The notes: generated from the sequence alone by a model not told the origin. DNA of 9,483 nt from CBFHMJ01 sp965656875 (GCA_965656875.1 CBFHMJ010000030.1:1-9483); one strand, 5' to 3'. Counted from the first letter of the stretch, positions 1 to 7,043 are shown. Made by a program: numbers and translations.

Positions 1-2
1 GG

Positions 3-3000
3 CCCTCACATTATCTGGTCAGTGACCTGCGGATTGAGCACGGTGCTGATGCGCAGGGCAACCCATTTAGCAGCCATCAGCGTTTTGCTTATAAAGGTTA
101 TCGTATGCAGCTGGGTGGTCGCGGTGCACTGGGTATGGAATGTATGACCCGTCAGGATGTGGTGAATGATAACCGCACCGAGCACTGCTATTACCAGGCC
201 TTCCCGCACACCGGTCAGATAAAATCTATCCGTCACTGGCAGGGTGACCGACTGATGGCTGACACCCGGGCAGCCACACCACAGGTCTTTTCCCTGAATA
301 ATGGCCGTAACTATTTTGTTGCCGCCGGCAGCACGACCGGTGTTCAGTATGCACTGGACAGTGACCTGGCGGCCGGGGACGGACTGGCGACCACGCCGTG
401 GCCGGTGTCATCACAAACGACCGATTCTCAGTATGAAGTGGCCGCCGACGGTCACACCATTCACCTGAAAAAAACCACGGTCACCACGGCTGATTTACTG
501 ACGAATGAAGCGGATAAAGTCGTTACTACCACCCGCAGCTGGTATCCGGTGGATGAACGCTGGTTCACGAATCAGTTGAAAACAGAATCAGTCAGCCTGG
601 CACAGGCCGGTAAAACCACCCTGAAGACAACATCCGGCCTGCACTACGATGACATCACCGGTCAGCAAACCGTCGTTAACCGGAATACCCAGGGGAATGA
701 ATACACCTATCTTCGGACGGAAACCGTGCGGGATGCACTGGGCCATGCGATTCGGGTTACTCAGTGTTCCTCGCACTTTGTGACAAATAAACTCAGTGGA
801 ACACAACAGTGCAGTGACGGTATGGGCACGACGGTCGATGACCCGTATAAAGTGTTCCGTCGGGTTGAACAGCAGTGGGACAGCACCGGCCGCTATCTGG
901 TTTCCACCGGCAATGGCCTGTTTACGCAGATGCAATACAGCCAGTTCAGTGAACGGGGCCAGCCTCAGGTCACAACTGATGCGGACGGTGCCAGCACCTA
1001 TACCGGTTATGACACCTTTGGACGAGCTTATTACACCGCATCGGACGATGGCAGTTACCAGGTGACCCGACAGGCACTGTGTGCGAATACGACAACCTGC
1101 CCGGCATCGGCGACCGTTGAGACCACCGTGACCGGTGCCGGTGAGGTGACGGCCGTCAGCTGGCAGGACCTCAGTGGCCGGGAGGTTCGCAGCGCGGCCA
1201 ACCGTCTGGATGGTCGTCTGGCTTTCACCGATACGGTGTATAACCACAAGGGACAGGCAGTATCCGTTACTGCGCCTTATTTCACCGGCGAAACCCCGGT
1301 AAAAACCCGGTTCAGTTATGACGGACTGGGGCGTCAGCAACAGGAAATCCGGCCGGATGGCACGGTTATCACCACCACACTGAACCAGGGCGTGACCGCA
1401 ACCCGGGTGCAGGGCAACTGGTCCGGCACAGACTGGGCGACAGCGACTGACCGGACCCGGTCACAGACGGCGAATGGTTTTGGTGAACTGACCGTATCGA
1501 CGGATGAACTGGGGCATGAGGTTCGTTATGAATACGATGCCGGTGGCAATCTGGTTCGCACACGCAATGCCGATGGCAGTGACATCCTGACCCCGCATGA
1601 CGCACTGGGCCGTCAACAGTCTTTAACCGACCCGGATAAAGGGTTCCACCGCTATCAGTACAATGCACTGGGCGAGCTGATTCACACCAGCACACCGGGC
1701 AGCAGCGACGATACCTTTATCACAGAAACCAGCACGATGGACGGTGCCGGCCGGATGGTGAAGCGGGTGATGACCGATGGTCAGGGCAGCGTGGTGGACA
1801 CCTTAATCCGCCATTACAACGGCCATCGTTTGCAACAGGAAACGTTCGACAGCCGGGATACCGCGAACACCGCCACGCAGTATTTCTATGACTCGCTGGG
1901 ACGGATGAACAAATCATCCGTAAACCTGGGAGGCAGTGTTTATCACACCCAAACCACCTTTGATGAATACGGTCGGGTGTTCCAGCAATTTGATGCGCTC
2001 GGCGATGCTTATGGTCTGCGTTATCACTATCAACACGGTTTTGTGGTGAAACAACAGGAAGCCCGTGAAGGTGAGCAGGGTGTTGTGTACGTCACCACGG
2101 ACCAGATGGATGCCCGGGGCAATGTCTTACAGCAAACGGCCGGTAACGGGCTGATAACCGGTCGTCAGTATGACCGTGATACCGGTTTCCTGACCCGTAT
2201 TACCACGGGCAACCTGCAACAGCTGGATTATGAATATGACGGACTGGGTAACCTTCGGGCGCGTCTGGACCTGAATACCCGGCTGGGCCCGCAAAAACGG
2301 GAGCATTTTGAGTATGATGCGCTGAGTCGGGTTACATCGGCTTACCTGACTGCTGGCAGCACACCAACAGTTCGTACACATCAGATAAGCTACACCGCGA
2401 ACGGTAATATTCAGACTAACAGCACAACAGAAGCCGGGGCCATGTATCAGTACGGCCAGTCTGTCACCGCCTGTAGCATCACACCGGGTCTGCATGCCTT
2501 ATCAGCAGTGGGCAGCCTGAACTTCTGTTATGACAACCGGGGCAATCAGACGAAGCGCTGGCGTAACAGCACCCTGACGCGGGACGTCACGTACAGTGCG
2601 TTTGATAAACCGGTTGAGATTAACAGTATCGTCCAGGGGGAAACCCGAACGACCCGTTTTACGTATGACGGCAATCGCAGCCGCTGGCTACGCACCGATG
2701 AAGAAAACGGTGCAATCACCACGACGCTGTATGTCGGCAATCTGGAGATTGAAACAAAGCCGGACGGCTCCACACAGACTAAACGGTATGTCGGCGGTCA
2801 TGTCATCGACACTCACCGCAGTGACGGCACCCGCACCACCCATTACCTGACACATGACCACCTGGGCTCTGTTGATGTCATCACCGACGAAACCGGCGCA
2901 CCGGTACAGAACTTAAGCTTTGACCTGTGGGGCAACCGTCGTCAGGTGGAGGACTGGTCTGCGATGCAACAGGCCTTTGTGGACCGGGGACTGACTGACC

Positions 3001-3662
3001 TGCTGAATATCACTCAACGGGGCTTCACCGGTCATGAACACGTGGACCACGCGGATGTTATCCACATGAACGGCCGTATCTACGACCCGACCCTGGGTCG
3101 CTTTATGCAGGCCGACCCGATTGTCCAGGCACCGGACAACCTGCAAAGCCTGAATCGCTACAGCTATGTGTTTAATAATCCACTGAGTTATACGGACCCG
3201 ACGGGGTATTCGGCGGAAGATAATTATGTCCTGGATGATTATCAGTGTTCAGCCTGTTTTTCAGATTCTTACAGCTATTTCTATCCGTGGTATGAAGCGT
3301 TACATGGTGCGGACGGTTACACCGGTGTCTGGTATCTGATCGGCCATTCTGACTGGGCAAAGGCTGCCTATGGTAACAGCGCTGAAATTATGGATTTCAA
3401 CGAATTCTATATCTCAAGGGATTTGCTCACTCCGGAAGTACAGAACGTTCGTACGGGTATCACTGAATGTACATTAAATGAAAGTGGCAGTTGTACCAGT
3501 GGTGAACAGATTTCCTCAGTGGCTGATTCGGTTGTTGTGGGGACTGGTTTATGGCGTCGATATACTGACTTTTTCTCAGGCAGGAAAGTAGACAAGGCTC
3601 CAGGGTCGGTTTTTTGGAAACGAATGTTTCGGCTGTCACTGCAAAAGGGGGATGTTTTTTAA
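3..3662 (+). CDS. SpvB/TcdB-type Rhs polymorphic toxin, 5'-truncated by the window edge
   Basis: The frame is open from base 3, so the ATG at 105 is internal and the real start lies upstream. The visible part is 1219 residues. Residues 27-45 (RFAYKGYRMQLGGRGALGM) match the GGRGxLG signature of the TcdB/SpvB middle region of Tc toxins. YD/Rhs repeats follow (for example YEYDAGGNLV, YNALGELIHT, YEYDGLGNLR), which in known relatives build a hollow shell around a toxic C-terminal tip. The core ends classically: HDHLGSVDVITDETG, then GRFMQADP (about 1032-1039), NRYSYVFNNPLSYTDPTGY (to 1069). After DPTGY a variable tip of about 150 residues is visible before the stop at 3660. That stop is probably not the natural end, because the tip resumes out of phase downstream to 4043. 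The core is GC-rich and the tip is AT-richer, as expected for swapped tips. Family certain; toxic activity of the tip unknown. Confidence 0.93.
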   Translation, partial: PSHYLVSDLRIEHGADAQGNPFSSHQRFAYKGYRMQLGGRGALGMECMTRQDVVNDNRTEHCYYQAFPHTGQIKSIRHWQGDRLMADTRAATPQVFSLNNGRNYFVAAGSTTGVQYALDSDLAAGDGLATTPWPVSSQTTDSQYEVAADGHTIHLKKTTVTTADLLTNEADKVVTTTRSWYPVDERWFTNQLKTESVSLAQAGKTTLKTTSGLHYDDITGQQTVVNRNTQGNEYTYLRTETVRDALGHAIRVTQCSSHFVTNKLSGTQQCSDGMGTTVDDPYKVFRRVEQQWDSTGRYLVSTGNGLFTQMQYSQFSERGQPQVTTDADGASTYTGYDTFGRAYYTASDDGSYQVTRQALCANTTTCPASATVETTVTGAGEVTAVSWQDLSGREVRSAANRLDGRLAFTDTVYNHKGQAVSVTAPYFTGETPVKTRFSYDGLGRQQQEIRPDGTVITTTLNQGVTATRVQGNWSGTDWATATDRTRSQTANGFGELTVSTDELGHEVRYEYDAGGNLVRTRNADGSDILTPHDALGRQQSLTDPDKGFHRYQYNALGELIHTSTPGSSDDTFITETSTMDGAGRMVKRVMTDGQGSVVDTLIRHYNGHRLQQETFDSRDTANTATQYFYDSLGRMNKSSVNLGGSVYHTQTTFDEYGRVFQQFDALGDAYGLRYHYQHGFVVKQQEAREGEQGVVYVTTDQMDARGNVLQQTAGNGLITGRQYDRDTGFLTRITTGNLQQLDYEYDGLGNLRARLDLNTRLGPQKREHFEYDALSRVTSAYLTAGSTPTVRTHQISYTANGNIQTNSTTEAGAMYQYGQSVTACSITPGLHALSAVGSLNFCYDNRGNQTKRWRNSTLTRDVTYSAFDKPVEINSIVQGETRTTRFTYDGNRSRWLRTDEENGAITTTLYVGNLEIETKPDGSTQTKRYVGGHVIDTHRSDGTRTTHYLTHDHLGSVDVITDETGAPVQNLSFDLWGNRRQVEDWSAMQQAFVDRGLTDLLNITQRGFTGHEHVDHADVIHMNGRIYDPTLGRFMQADPIVQAPDNLQSLNRYSYVFNNPLSYTDPTGYSAEDNYVLDDYQCSACFSDSYSYFYPWYEALHGADGYTGVWYLIGHSDWAKAAYGNSAEIMDFNEFYISRDLLTPEVQNVRTGITECTLNESGSCTSGEQISSVADSVVVGTGLWRRYTDFFSGRKVDKAPGSVFWKRMFRLSLQKGDVF

Positions 3663-3695
3663 AAGGTCTATGGATAAAAGCAACCGGCAGGCATT

Positions 3696-4043
3696 TTGGC
3701 TCGTAAAAGCAACTTGCGTACATATGAACAAGCGATAGGACAAGGTTCCGCGTGGACATTACTTTCTACAGAGCAATCTATTTTCCACGATAATGGTGTC
3801 GGTAAGCCGGAATTGAAGTTTATTCACCCTGATGGCCGAGAAGCAGTTTTCAACGGAGATACGCAAAGTCTGGTGACCGATCCTAAATATGTTGGTACAT
3901 ATAATTACGTAAATCCTGCTCCCATTCCTGATAAGTGGTATGACATTGATGGGTGGGGAGCATATGCTGGCAAAGGTTTGGGGCACCTCCTTTTAGATGT
4001 TGCTTCATATGCTGTTGGCGGCAACGTAAGAGGAGAAAATTAG
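3696..4043 (+). CDS. Out-of-phase C-terminal half of the first Rhs toxin tip
   Basis: This frame is the same as that of the large Rhs gene and would begin at a non-credible TTG without a ribosome site. It reads as the end of a protein, with motifs FIHPDGREAVFNGDT, GTYNYVNPAP and a final GGNVRGEN. I recall such ends from other Rhs/polymorphic toxin C-termini, but cannot name an activity. The bridge to the Rhs frame is visible: in phase 1, from 3592 to about 3705, the DNA reads FKRSMDKSNRQAFWLVK, which joins smoothly to SNLRTYEQAIGQG in phase 3. Two compensating indels are needed, one in a T6 run (3610-3615 or 3655-3660) and one in the A4 run at 3705-3708. The stop at 4041 overlaps the next gene by one base, as a toxin end normally does with its immunity gene. 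Best seen as part of one effector, split by mutation or by sequence error. Confidence 0.7.
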   Translation: MARKSNLRTYEQAIGQGSAWTLLSTEQSIFHDNGVGKPELKFIHPDGREAVFNGDTQSLVTDPKYVGTYNYVNPAPIPDKWYDIDGWGAYAGKGLGHLLLDVASYAVGGNVRGEN

Positions 4044-4582
4044 TGTATATCAATGTTGGAAAATTATTTTTGTTTGTTTCTTTTGTGTTTGTTTTTTTTG
4101 GCTTGTCGGCATGTAAGACAGCAAAAGCAATTAATTATGAACATGAGCAATCAGCAGAGTTTTATAAGAGCTTTGATTTTGGGGCTGATGATCTCAATGA
4201 TTTCAAAGCTGATAGTGTTTTACTTGTCGTTGATATAAACAAGGCTACACATACTAGCTATCTGATTTGGCTGGGTTTATATACAGATCAGGGCGGACAA
4301 TCTATAAATATTGAGCGTGCACTGATTGTTGGCGATGGTTGGAAGAAGAGTCAAAACTTTAATCGAGAATTGATTTTGGAGACTCATGTTTCTGGCAATG
4401 AATTGTTTCAGTTTGATAAAGGTATGAAGCTTTTTGAAGTCGAGGAAGATGACTTGAAGTCGGTTGAAAATACCGGAGGAAATTTATCTTTAACTGTTTT
4501 TTACGATGTGGGCAGTGGTACTGAGAGCATAACTTTTATCCTCAAGCAAAAAGTTGAAAAGCAGACAATATTTTCAACCTAA
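4043..4582 (+). CDS. Putative immunity lipoprotein for the first Rhs tip
   Basis: I choose the GTG at 4043, giving 179 residues. It sits 7 bases after an AGGAG ribosome site (4031-4035), and its G is the last base of the upstream stop codon, so translation is probably coupled. The product starts with a textbook lipoprotein signal: YINVGK, a hydrophobic run (residues 8-21) and lipobox LSAC with Cys24; Lys at +2 fits outer-membrane sorting. The rest is acidic and soluble with no domain I recognise. Position directly behind a toxin tip suggests immunity. A lipid-anchored immunity protein would imply that the toxin acts in the periplasm or on the envelope, as in other lipoprotein-protected effectors; this is inference. 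The gene is AT-rich compared with the Rhs core. A longer frame from 3953 exists but lacks the signal peptide at its start, so I reject it. Confidence 0.8.
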   Translation: MYINVGKLFLFVSFVFVFFGLSACKTAKAINYEHEQSAEFYKSFDFGADDLNDFKADSVLLVVDINKATHTSYLIWLGLYTDQGGQSINIERALIVGDGWKKSQNFNRELILETHVSGNELFQFDKGMKLFEVEEDDLKSVENTGGNLSLTVFYDVGSGTESITFILKQKVEKQTIFST

Positions 4583-4931
4583 GCACCGATAAATTAATTC
4601 TATCATATTAGCCCTGGCCAACTCCCCGAGCTTGTTATTTTTTACCGTTAGTTAAATATACCACCATCATTCTGACCTCACAGGTGAGTCAGCCTCAATC
4701 CGTGCAAGTCTCAAAGGTGAGTTTTTCAATCGGTGTACATTGTAGGGATTCAGACTTGGTTGGCTCGCATTACAATAATGCTGAACACTCAATTTCACAT
4801 CTTTAGAGTCGGACTAAAGATATTTTGAGTAAGCGCCATCAGCCAAGGTTTCTCCTGACTTTCGCACTGATTGTCCTTTTGGCTCCCATCGTGTACTACA
4901 GTGGCTGTCTGCAATGAAGTAGTGCCGGTGA
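4583..4931 (+). other. Intergenic stretch without a recognised gene
   Basis: No convincing gene on either strand. An imperfect hairpin lies at 4673-4691 (TGACCTCAC, AG, GTGAGTCA; eight pairs with one bulged C). Minus-strand readings such as SQEKPWLMALTQNIF (about 4810-4860) and SPLRLARIEADSPVRSE (about 4670-4720) look faintly coding and may be decayed mobile-element or cassette remains, but I cannot assign them. No clear terminator follows the lipoprotein gene. Confidence 0.5.
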
Positions 4932-5374
4932 GCAGGCATGGATACCGGCAGAGACAGACAACTGACACTGAAAACCTCGGCAACACATCCATTGTACACC
5001 CCGGCAGCAAAAGGCTGGCGGACAACGATTGAATTAACGCCCGGCGATGTCATTGAAACCGTCGGTCAACCCCCCTGCCGGGGTGATTTCAGTCAATGAC
5101 TTGCACAACGATGCACTGACGTATAACTTTGCGGTGGCTGACTTTGAGACATATTATGTATCGCATGAACGGGTGCTGGTGCATAACTATCCAGAGGTTA
5201 CAAAGAGTGGAGAAAGTGGAGCAACCAATACGGCTGAATTCCTAACTCAGGGGAAAGCTAAAGCCTCAGATATTATTTGCATTACCGCTAGATGGAAATA
5301 AAGGTGGTCTTCCTGAGCTTATTATTGACCCGAAAAACGTGAACATAACTGATTTTTCAGTACTTAAATCGTAG
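4932..5374 (+). pseudogene. Orphan pretoxin HINT domain plus short toxin tip, frameshifted
   Basis: Phase 3 from about 4932 reads QLTLKTSATHPLYTPAAKGW and then ELTPGDVIETVGQ, the TxxHP-type block and LxPGD turn of HINT (intein-like) domains. After the C6 run at 5070-5075 the reading moves to phase 1: DALTYNFAVADFETYYV and then HERVLVHN (5161-5187), the closing HINT block with its terminal His-Asn. In pretoxin HINT proteins this domain is thought to cut itself and free the toxin behind it. The tip after VHN reads PEVTKSGESGATNTAEFLTQ; a second shift near 5270-5282 leads to phase 2, LPLDGNKGGLPELIIDP, ending DFSVLKS at 5374. The N-terminal half of HINT, including the nucleophile block, is absent, so this is a fragment without an Rhs carrier. 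Tip activity unknown. Confidence 0.72.
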
Positions 5375-5383
5375 GTTGAACCA

Positions 5384-5560
5384 ATGGAAAATAAATACGC
5401 AGGTATGACTGTTAATGAACGTCTTTACGCAAGTGGGTTGATAGACGCATTTGATGAAGCGGTTGAAAAAAAAGCTACTGAAAAGGTTCGTTCTATTCTT
5501 GAAAAAGTAGAACTGACAGAAGGATCGATAAAGCCTATTTTAGATAAACTAGAATTGTAA
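5384..5560 (+). CDS. Small (58-residue) putative immunity protein of the HINT cassette
   Basis: ATG at 5384 follows an AGG at 5373-5375 that overlaps the stop of the HINT tip; the two genes are 9 bases apart, as in toxin/immunity pairs. The product starts MENKYAGMTVNERLYASGLI and ends ILEKVELTEGSIKPILDKLEL, a charged, all-helical small protein. I recall closely similar short proteins (MTVNERLYVSGLxDxFD, then a LTxxxIxPIL end) as frequent neighbours of Rhs/polymorphic toxins, but give no family number. No signal peptide, so it should act in the cytoplasm, which suggests that its partner toxin works there. Unlike the toxin part it has no frame damage. A small hairpin follows at 5585. Immunity function is inferred from position and resemblance. 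Confidence 0.78.
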   Translation: MENKYAGMTVNERLYASGLIDAFDEAVEKKATEKVRSILEKVELTEGSIKPILDKLEL

Positions 5561-5584
5561 AAATTAAACGCCCAATAGATTTTA

Positions 5585-5602
5585 AGCTCGCGTTTGCGGG
5601 CT
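5585..5602. terminator. Possible bidirectional terminator hairpin between convergent genes
   Basis: AGCTCGC (5585-5591), loop GTTT, GCGGGCT (5596-5602): a seven-pair stem with one G-T pair, flanked by TTT/AAA that can extend it past a bulge. It lies between the stop of the small immunity gene (plus, 5560) and the stop of the SymE-like remnant (minus, 5610), exactly where a shared terminator belongs. No clean T-run follows on either side, so efficiency is doubtful. Confidence 0.45.
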
Positions 5603-5609
5603 AAATTAT

Positions 5610-5758
5610 TTAAACCACAATAAAAACCAGTTTCTTGTCATACACCTCAATGGTGTCAGGCTTGCCAATCTCAAACCAGGTTAATCAAGCCAATATCCTC
5701 TCAGGTTAATCCAGGGAATTTTACGCCAGGCACCTGCGCCGTTATCGTTTTTAAAGAT
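5610..5758 (-). pseudogene. SymE-like toxin remnant, antisense
   Basis: Read on the minus strand, the DNA gives NDNGAGAWRKIPWINLRGYW then LD, stop, PG, and after one missing base FEIGKPDTIEVYDKKLVFIVV with a stop at 5610-5612. This follows the SymE pattern (IPxIxLxGxWLxxAGFxxGxxVxVxVxxxxLVI). SymE proteins are SOS-induced type I toxins of the AbrB fold and are often annotated near Rhs and contact-dependent toxin loci. Damage: an in-phase TAA at 5681-5683 (probably from CAA) and a one-base loss near 5672-5678 within the expected AGF motif. No convincing start or 5' part is present. No antisense RNA gene could be identified. The identification rests on a motif pattern over about 45 residues and is fairly strong; the gene is clearly non-functional as read. 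Confidence 0.62.
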
Positions 5759-5813
5759 GGTTCGCCAGTGGATTACACCATGACTTATCCTGGTGAGATG
5801 GTAGGGAGCCCTG

Positions 5814-5972
5814 TTCCTGACCCGTATTACCACGAGCAACCTGCAACAGCTGGATTATGAATATGACGGACTGAGTAACCTTCGGGCGCGTCTGGACCTG
5901 ACTGCCGGCAGCACACCAACAATTCGTACACATCAGATAAGCTAGACCGCGAAAGGCAATATTCAAACTAAA
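5814..5972 (+). pseudogene. Rhs core fragment A, duplicate of 2187-2420 with a 75-base deletion
   Basis: Near-identical to the main Rhs gene (TTCCTGACCCGTATTACCAC at both 2187 and 5814). The copy lacks exactly 75 bases of the original; the join falls on the direct repeat ACCTGA (2269-2274 and 2344-2349 in the original, single at 5896-5901 in the copy), so 25 codons were lost in phase. The copy has a nonsense change TAC to TAG at 5943-5945 and no start. Homology stops at about 5972. Confidence 0.88.
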
Positions 5973-6026
5973 TAGAATCCAGTTATCGCCCGATGGTTGT
6001 TGCTCGTCGTCTAAGAATATCGTCAT
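5973..6026 (-). pseudogene. Possible antisense scrap of a receiver-like (DDE-motif) gene start
   Basis: The 53 bases between the two Rhs fragments do not match the Rhs gene. On the minus strand they read, from an ATG at 6026, MTIFLDDEQQPSGDNWIL before running into Rhs DNA. The pattern xIFLDDExxPxGxxW resembles the start of small cyclic-phosphate-processing receiver-domain proteins, which usually begin with LDDERxP. Only about 17 codons remain, so this is a weak call from one motif. Confidence 0.3.
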
Positions 6027-6374
6027 TGTGGACCGGCTGACCTGATGAATATCACCCAGCGAGGCTTTACCGGTCATGAACATGTGGACCACGCGGATGT
6101 TTTCCACATGAACGGCCGTATCTACGACCCGACCCTGGGTCGCTTTATGCAGGCCGACCCGATTGTCCAGGCACCGGACAACCTGCAAAGCCTGAACCGT
6201 TACAGCTATGTGTTTAATAATCCACTGAGTTATACGGACCCGACAGGGTATTCGGCGGAAGATAATTATGTCCTGGATGATTAACAGTGTTCAGGCTGTT
6301 TTTCAGATTCTTACAGCTATTTTTATCCATGATATGAAGCGTTACATGATGCGGACGGTTATACCGGTGTCTGG
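6026..6374 (+). pseudogene. Rhs core-end fragment B, duplicate of about 2978-3333
   Basis: This copies the end of the Rhs core: FTGHEHVDHADVFHMNGRIY, GRFMQADP, NRYSYVFNNPLSYTDPTGY and the first 41 residues of the tip. By eye it is more than 90% identical to 2978-3333. An open stretch runs from an ATG at 6045 to 6284. Nonsense changes relative to the intact copy: TAT to TAA at 6282-6284 and TGG to TGA at 6330-6332. Similarity to the main gene ends abruptly after GGTGTCTGG (tip residues GVW), at 6374 versus 3333; beyond it the two tips are unrelated. With fragment A it is probably the remains of one older Rhs 3' end from which some 550 bases were lost. Confidence 0.9.
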
Positions 6375-6762
6375 GTAGTTGTCATAACTTTTTTAGAAAA
6401 AAATATATATCAGGGAGGACAACTGGACGAAAGTACTTACAAAAGGACTTGAAGGATATATAAAATAAGCTGAATTTGGTGATTACTTCATCAAGTTTGA
6501 TGTGGATAAATCACCATTAGTTGAAAAACAAAGACCTTGGTTGAGCTTTAATCGAATCAAAGAACCAGATGTATAAAAAATTAACTGAGGAAAAAGGTGA
6601 AACTGTAGCTGACCCGATTGGAAAAAATATCCAGCATAATGCAACAAAATATAGAAACGGACGTAACAATGTAAACTGGAATAAAATATACTATTTAAAA
6701 TCAGATGGTTAAGTTCAAATAATCTATTTCCAAATGATAGAACGCTTGATATTAAAAGTTGA
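6375..6762 (+). pseudogene. Broken toxin tip of the displaced Rhs cassette
   Basis: A protein can be followed through several phases. After GVW, phase 3 gives VVITFLEKNIYQGGQ. Phase 1 gives NWTKVLTKGLEGYIK, stop, AEFGDYFIKFDVDKSPLVEK and WLSFNRIKEPDV. From 6569, phase 2 gives YKKLTEEKGETVADPIGKN and YRNGRNNVNWNKIYYLKSDG. From about 6709, phase 1 gives LSSNNLFPNDRTLDIKS with a stop at 6760-6762. That amounts to three frame changes and one nonsense codon in about 130 residues. The AT-rich, charged sequence is typical of tips, but I do not recognise the fold or catalytic residues. It joins Rhs fragment B upstream and is 35 bases from the next immunity candidate, so it is almost certainly the dead partner of that gene. 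Confidence 0.68.
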
Positions 6763-6797
6763 ATTGTTGGGCCATGGATTATTTTGGGAAAAATAGA

Positions 6798-7043
6798 ATG
6801 AAACACTTGAAAGGGCCATGTGAATCCATGGTCGGCGAAGGTACTTTGTACATTGAGTTTAATGGCGAACATGCAACAAGGCAGGTTGAATGTTACGGAG
6901 ATACCTGGTTTTCTTCAAGACAGGATTATTATGAAGATAAAGGTCCTGGATTGTTTGATGGATTACTTTCGGATTTGGATTTATCTGAGGTAATTGAGAT
7001 TACAGCAAAAGAGTTTGAACAAGTATGGGAGGCATCGAAATAA
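6798..7043 (+). CDS. Putative immunity protein (81 residues), possibly DUF6881-like
   Basis: I choose the ATG at 6798, with GGGA at 6785-6788 as a modest ribosome site; an earlier ATG at 6759 would overlap the toxin tip. The protein reads MKHLKGPCESMVGEGTLYIE, then FNGEHATRQVECYGDTWFSS (21-40), an acidic middle (GPGLFDGLLSDLDLSE) and the end EITAKEFEQVWEAS. The RxVExYxD strand followed by a late (E)I(S/T)xxEFExxW helix resembles DUF6881-type small immunity proteins; this is a memory-based match and tentative. No signal peptide or membrane helix, so a cytoplasmic role is likely. It follows a ruined toxin tip by 35 bases and is itself undamaged, which argues for retained orphan immunity. The sequence is AT-rich, unlike the Rhs core. 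Confidence 0.75.
   Translation: MKHLKGPCESMVGEGTLYIEFNGEHATRQVECYGDTWFSSRQDYYEDKGPGLFDGLLSDLDLSEVIEITAKEFEQVWEASK

Noticed and set aside
588..1340. Long open frame of 250 codons on the minus strand
   Set aside because: It lies fully opposite the Rhs gene, whose GC-rich codons leave the reverse strand open; the product has no recognisable domain and no ribosome site.
1300..2960. Repetitive motifs that might suggest a tandem or CRISPR-like repeat
   Set aside because: These are degenerate YD/Rhs protein repeats without conserved DNA units or spacers.
3655..3710. Programmed frameshifting in the toxin tip
   Set aside because: Two opposite shifts at separate short runs, with no stimulatory structure seen, fit mutation or sequencing error better; phase variation is left open in the findings.
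3953..4042. Extended start for the lipoprotein gene
   Set aside because: It would bury the signal peptide inside the protein and overlap the toxin tip; GTG at 4043 has the ribosome site and the lipobox at the right distance.
4795..5053. Two overlapping minus-strand frames of about 76-79 codons
   Set aside because: They lie antisense to the HINT fragment and unassigned DNA; no family resemblance and no sensible start.
5751..6188. 145-codon minus-strand frame
   Set aside because: Mostly the reverse of the duplicated Rhs fragments; the same reverse frame is seen opposite the main Rhs gene (2913-3146). Only its middle (5973-6026) has independent content.
6483..6872. 129-codon minus-strand frame
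   Set aside because: It is opposite the broken tip and the start of the 81-residue gene, whose plus-strand readings are far more protein-like.
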